From the NCBI GenBank assembly GCA_030618315.1, contig JAUXDO010000015.1, positions 1 to 16,240 on the forward strand: a stretch of 16,240 nucleotides of DNA. Reading direction: 5' to 3'. This DNA is from Candidatus Peregrinibacteria bacterium (GTDB lineage Bacteria > Patescibacteriota > Gracilibacteria > UM-FILTER-43-11). The position numbers were made by a program, and so were the translations under genes. Under the pieces are notes generated by a model. That model ran no database searches. It was not told where the DNA came from and worked only from the letters and a program-made list of their open reading frames with translations. Positions 13,958-16,240 of this stretch are shown in pieces (position 1 is the first letter of the stretch; the number at the start of each line of letters is the position of its first letter).

Positions 13958-15688
13958 ATGGACTTTATTCCAACACCAAAAACCGAAGGCCAAACAGATT
14001 TACTCTTAATCAATCCAGACTTCTCAAAAAATGAGTTAGGCGTTGCTTCAGCTCCGGAAAATCATCTCGGACTGAATAGATTAGCGGGTTATTTGGATAA
14101 AGTTGGACACAGTTGTTCGATAATCGACACCACTGGGCGTGAAAGCGGTACAGGAGGTCCTGAAGAACTTGGAAAATGGATTAATGACAACGAAAATAAC
14201 TTCAAAACCATAGGATTTCATACAAATTCGTGGAATATAAACCATATTTTAAGGATTTTGGATGTCTGCAAAGCATCACTTGAGAATAAAAAAATATTAT
14301 TTGGTGGTCCGCTTGCAAGCTCTGAACCAAAAAGAATGACGGAATTAATAATGGGATCGGGGCTCCAGAATATTGGAGTAGTACAGGGCTTTGGAGAAGA
14401 AATTACAGATGATATATTGAATAAACAGAATTTATTAGACGTCGATGGACTATGGGCATACGAAAATGGGAAATTTAAAGAGGGTAAAAAGATATCAATA
14501 AGTCAGGAAAAATATGAAAATACTCCATTTTTAGACTTAAAATACAACACTTTCTATCAAAATTACTACAAACCGGTAATCGATAGCGGAGATTTGGATG
14601 AATACGGTCTGGAATTAGTATTCGGCTCACAGGGACTTGATGTAAATAGAGGATGTCCGTTTAACTGCACCTATTGTTCAGTACCACAATATGAGCAAAA
14701 GCTGATTACTTACACTCCAAAACGAGTTGTAGATGAACTTGAACACCTTGCAAAGGAGGCAGGATTTTTTATGTTCACTTTTACAAATTCAAACGTAATG
14801 TTTTACGACGAACTGTGGATAAAAGAGTTCTGTCGGGAGGTTATTGGAAAAGGCATGGACGAGTATATAAATTGGACTGCCTATCATCACCCAAGTATCA
14901 TCGCAAAACTGCCAAATTCCACTTTCAACCTTATGAAAAAAGCTGGGTCGGACACAATTGTATTTGGAATTCAGAGTTTTGACGAAAATATTCTAAAAAC
15001 ATTTTTAAGACCAATAAACACAAAGGAATTAACTGAAGTAATTAGAGAAAAAACAAATAACTCAGGGCAATATCTGGTTACTGATTATATAACAGGAGTT
15101 CCAGGCGAAGATTTAAATATAATTGAAGAAGCATTTAACTATTTTATCGACAATGATATTGAATGCAGAAATTATCAGCTGAAATTTTATCCAAATACAA
15201 AATTGCCGACAATGAATTTGGACTTATCTGATTATGACCTAGTTCCGATAACAGGCGAACTGGCACCAGAACTGAATGCTTACGCGATAGTATCAAAGCA
15301 TCCAAATCCTCGTTCTGCAGAATTAGATGGAATGCTTCGTGAAGCGAATAAGGAGTTGGTTAAAAACAAACCTCCTAGACTTGGAAAATATATTGTTGAT
15401 TCCGCTGAAAAAGCAAAAGAATTATATGAAAAAGAAATTTCGGATAATCCAAACATCCCTGAAAAAGTAAAAAGAGCTATGCGCATCGCCTTGCACGAGA
15501 TGTTGTATCCAAAAAAACGAGAACAGAATTTAGATGGGCTCGATCCTGTTGAAATGATGAAAAAAGTGATTATGGCTGGTGAAGATGCACCTCCAATGCT
15601 GAAAGCTATGCAGGAAAAATTAAGAAGTGAGTTAGGGGAAGCGAAGTTTCAATCGATTAAGAAAAAATACGAACAAGGAAGTTTGTAA
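13958..15688 (+). CDS. Radical SAM protein with B12-binding-like N-terminal domain
   Basis: A 576-residue radical SAM enzyme. Residues about 12-160 form a Rossmann-like domain (DLLLINP; LGLNRLAGYLDKVGH; IGFHTNS; KILFGGP) like the cobalamin-binding domain of class B enzymes, but it lacks the DxHxxG motif that supplies the lower cobalt ligand. The cluster motif is CPFNCTYC (233-240). The TIM-barrel continues with FGIQSFDENIL and the GVPGED loop, typical of HemN/BchE-like subgroups. Residues after about 450 form a charged helical extension with no recognised family. The substrate cannot be told from sequence; methylation, cyclisation or ring rearrangement are known for relatives. It stands apart from nrdJ but could draw on the same cobalamin pool. 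No Shine-Dalgarno motif precedes the ATG. Confidence 0.85.
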   Translation: MDFIPTPKTEGQTDLLLINPDFSKNELGVASAPENHLGLNRLAGYLDKVGHSCSIIDTTGRESGTGGPEELGKWINDNENNFKTIGFHTNSWNINHILRILDVCKASLENKKILFGGPLASSEPKRMTELIMGSGLQNIGVVQGFGEEITDDILNKQNLLDVDGLWAYENGKFKEGKKISISQEKYENTPFLDLKYNTFYQNYYKPVIDSGDLDEYGLELVFGSQGLDVNRGCPFNCTYCSVPQYEQKLITYTPKRVVDELEHLAKEAGFFMFTFTNSNVMFYDELWIKEFCREVIGKGMDEYINWTAYHHPSIIAKLPNSTFNLMKKAGSDTIVFGIQSFDENILKTFLRPINTKELTEVIREKTNNSGQYLVTDYITGVPGEDLNIIEEAFNYFIDNDIECRNYQLKFYPNTKLPTMNLDLSDYDLVPITGELAPELNAYAIVSKHPNPRSAELDGMLREANKELVKNKPPRLGKYIVDSAEKAKELYEKEISDNPNIPEKVKRAMRIALHEMLYPKKREQNLDGLDPVEMMKKVIMAGEDAPPMLKAMQEKLRSELGEAKFQSIKKKYEQGSL

Positions 15689-15719
15689 AAAGCCTGATTT
15701 AGAGCTAAACTGATTATTG

Positions 15720-15761
15720 AATAAATAATTCGTAATTTTTAATTCATAATTCATAATTTAG
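15720..15761. repeat. Heptamer tandem array upstream of the transketolase gene, five to six units
   Basis: Units AATAAAT (degenerate), AATTCGT, AATTTTT, AATTCAT, AATTCAT, AATTTAG fill most of the 75-base gap and end two bases before the transketolase ATG. They would form its leader if it has its own promoter; none is obvious. Confidence 0.75.
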
Positions 15762-15763
15762 TA

Positions 15764-16240
15764 ATGATAATTCCAAAAATCGGTGAATCTTTAAACGAAG
15801 AACACGTTAATTTCTTAAATGTACTCAGCAAAAGCTGTCGTAATTCAATTGTAGCAATGGTTGCAAACGCACAGTCCGGTCACCCTGGCGGATCATGCTC
15901 TATGATCGATTATCTGGCACTTTTATACGCGTTTATTATTAGTCAGACAGGGGAAGATTTAATAATTTCAAATGGTCATACATCCCCTGCCGCTTACAGT
16001 ATTTTAGCTGAAATGGGATATGTGGATAGAACAGATGTTATTGAAAAATTCAGACAAGTAGGAGAAGTATTTGAAGGTCATATAACTCGTCATGTACCTG
16101 GTGTACATTATGGAACAGGTCCACTCGGCATAGGCGCTTCAGTTGCAACAGGTATTGCACAAGCCGAAAAATTAAATAATAAGAATAGAAGGATTTTTTC
16201 TACAGTCGGTGATGGAGAATGTGATGAAGGACAGGTTTAT
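15764..16240 (+). CDS. Transketolase, N-terminal thiamine-diphosphate domain (cut by window edge)
   Basis: The first 159 codons of a transketolase, which moves two-carbon ketol units between sugar phosphates in the non-oxidative pentose phosphate pathway. Visible motifs are SGHPGG, the cofactor-pocket histidine region SNGHTSPAAYS, GPLGIGASVATG and the thiamine-diphosphate/Mg motif beginning GDGECDEG near the right edge. The short N-terminus before SGHPGG resembles the split type in which N- and C-terminal halves are separate subunits, but the edge prevents a decision. It starts 75 bases after the radical SAM stop on the same strand, separated only by a heptamer array. Confidence 0.9.
   Translation, partial: MIIPKIGESLNEEHVNFLNVLSKSCRNSIVAMVANAQSGHPGGSCSMIDYLALLYAFIISQTGEDLIISNGHTSPAAYSILAEMGYVDRTDVIEKFRQVGEVFEGHITRHVPGVHYGTGPLGIGASVATGIAQAEKLNNKNRRIFSTVGDGECDEGQVY

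Noticed and set aside
15689..15719. Terminator after the radical SAM gene (TTTAG/CTAAA).
   Set aside because: Only a two-base loop and no following T run.

Overview
This is an AT-rich bacterial window (roughly two thirds A/T by eye) with compact genes, A-rich start regions without Shine-Dalgarno motifs, and the standard genetic code. TGA ends the CobO homologue exactly at its family-typical C-terminus. The gene set fits a Candidate Phyla Radiation/Patescibacteria genome, perhaps Peregrinibacteria-like: a cobalamin-dependent ribonucleotide reductase with its own adenosyltransferase, large orphan proteins, and an ATP-grasp/7TM pair. That placement is inference, because no rRNA or ribosomal protein lies here.

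Layout. Positions 1-8566 are all minus strand. Reading in the direction of transcription (right to left): a CobO-type cobalamin adenosyltransferase (8000-8566); an 88-aa orphan (7681-7947) with its own strong promoter; a short remnant resembling the first codons of a branched-chain aminotransferase (7521-7586); a secreted-PKD/7TM membrane protein (5965-7488); a large ATP-grasp ligase fused to a RimB-like retropepsin domain and a DUF1704/MATCAP-like metallopeptidase (3526-5892); two small orphans (3096-3473, 2707-3090) that may be diverged paralogues; and an 836-aa orphan (76-2586) with an apparent internal duplication. Two 53-nt copies of a hairpin-containing repeat abut the stop codons of the last two transcription units.

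From 8830 rightwards lie nrdJ (8830-12111, divergent from cobO), a UPF0489 arginase-like protein (12213-12962), a convergent slipin (13011-13784, minus), a radical SAM protein with a B12-binding-like N-terminus (13958-15688), and the start of a transketolase (15764 to the edge).

Functional links. CobO makes adenosylcobalamin, the cofactor NrdJ needs, so the divergent pair is a coherent deoxynucleotide-supply module. The 7TM protein and the ligase/protease fusion resemble the known pairing of a 7TM (transglutaminase-associated) protein with an alpha-L-glutamate-ligase-like ATP-grasp enzyme. Here the ligase carries two predicted peptidase domains, which suggests a membrane-associated add-and-remove cycle for an amino acid or peptide tag.

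The most distinctive DNA-level signal is a set of six short tandem arrays that all have a 7-bp unit but different unit sequences. Four lie between genes and two lie inside genes (cobO and the UPF0489 gene), where they encode extra peptide. No gap between genes exceeds 300 bases.
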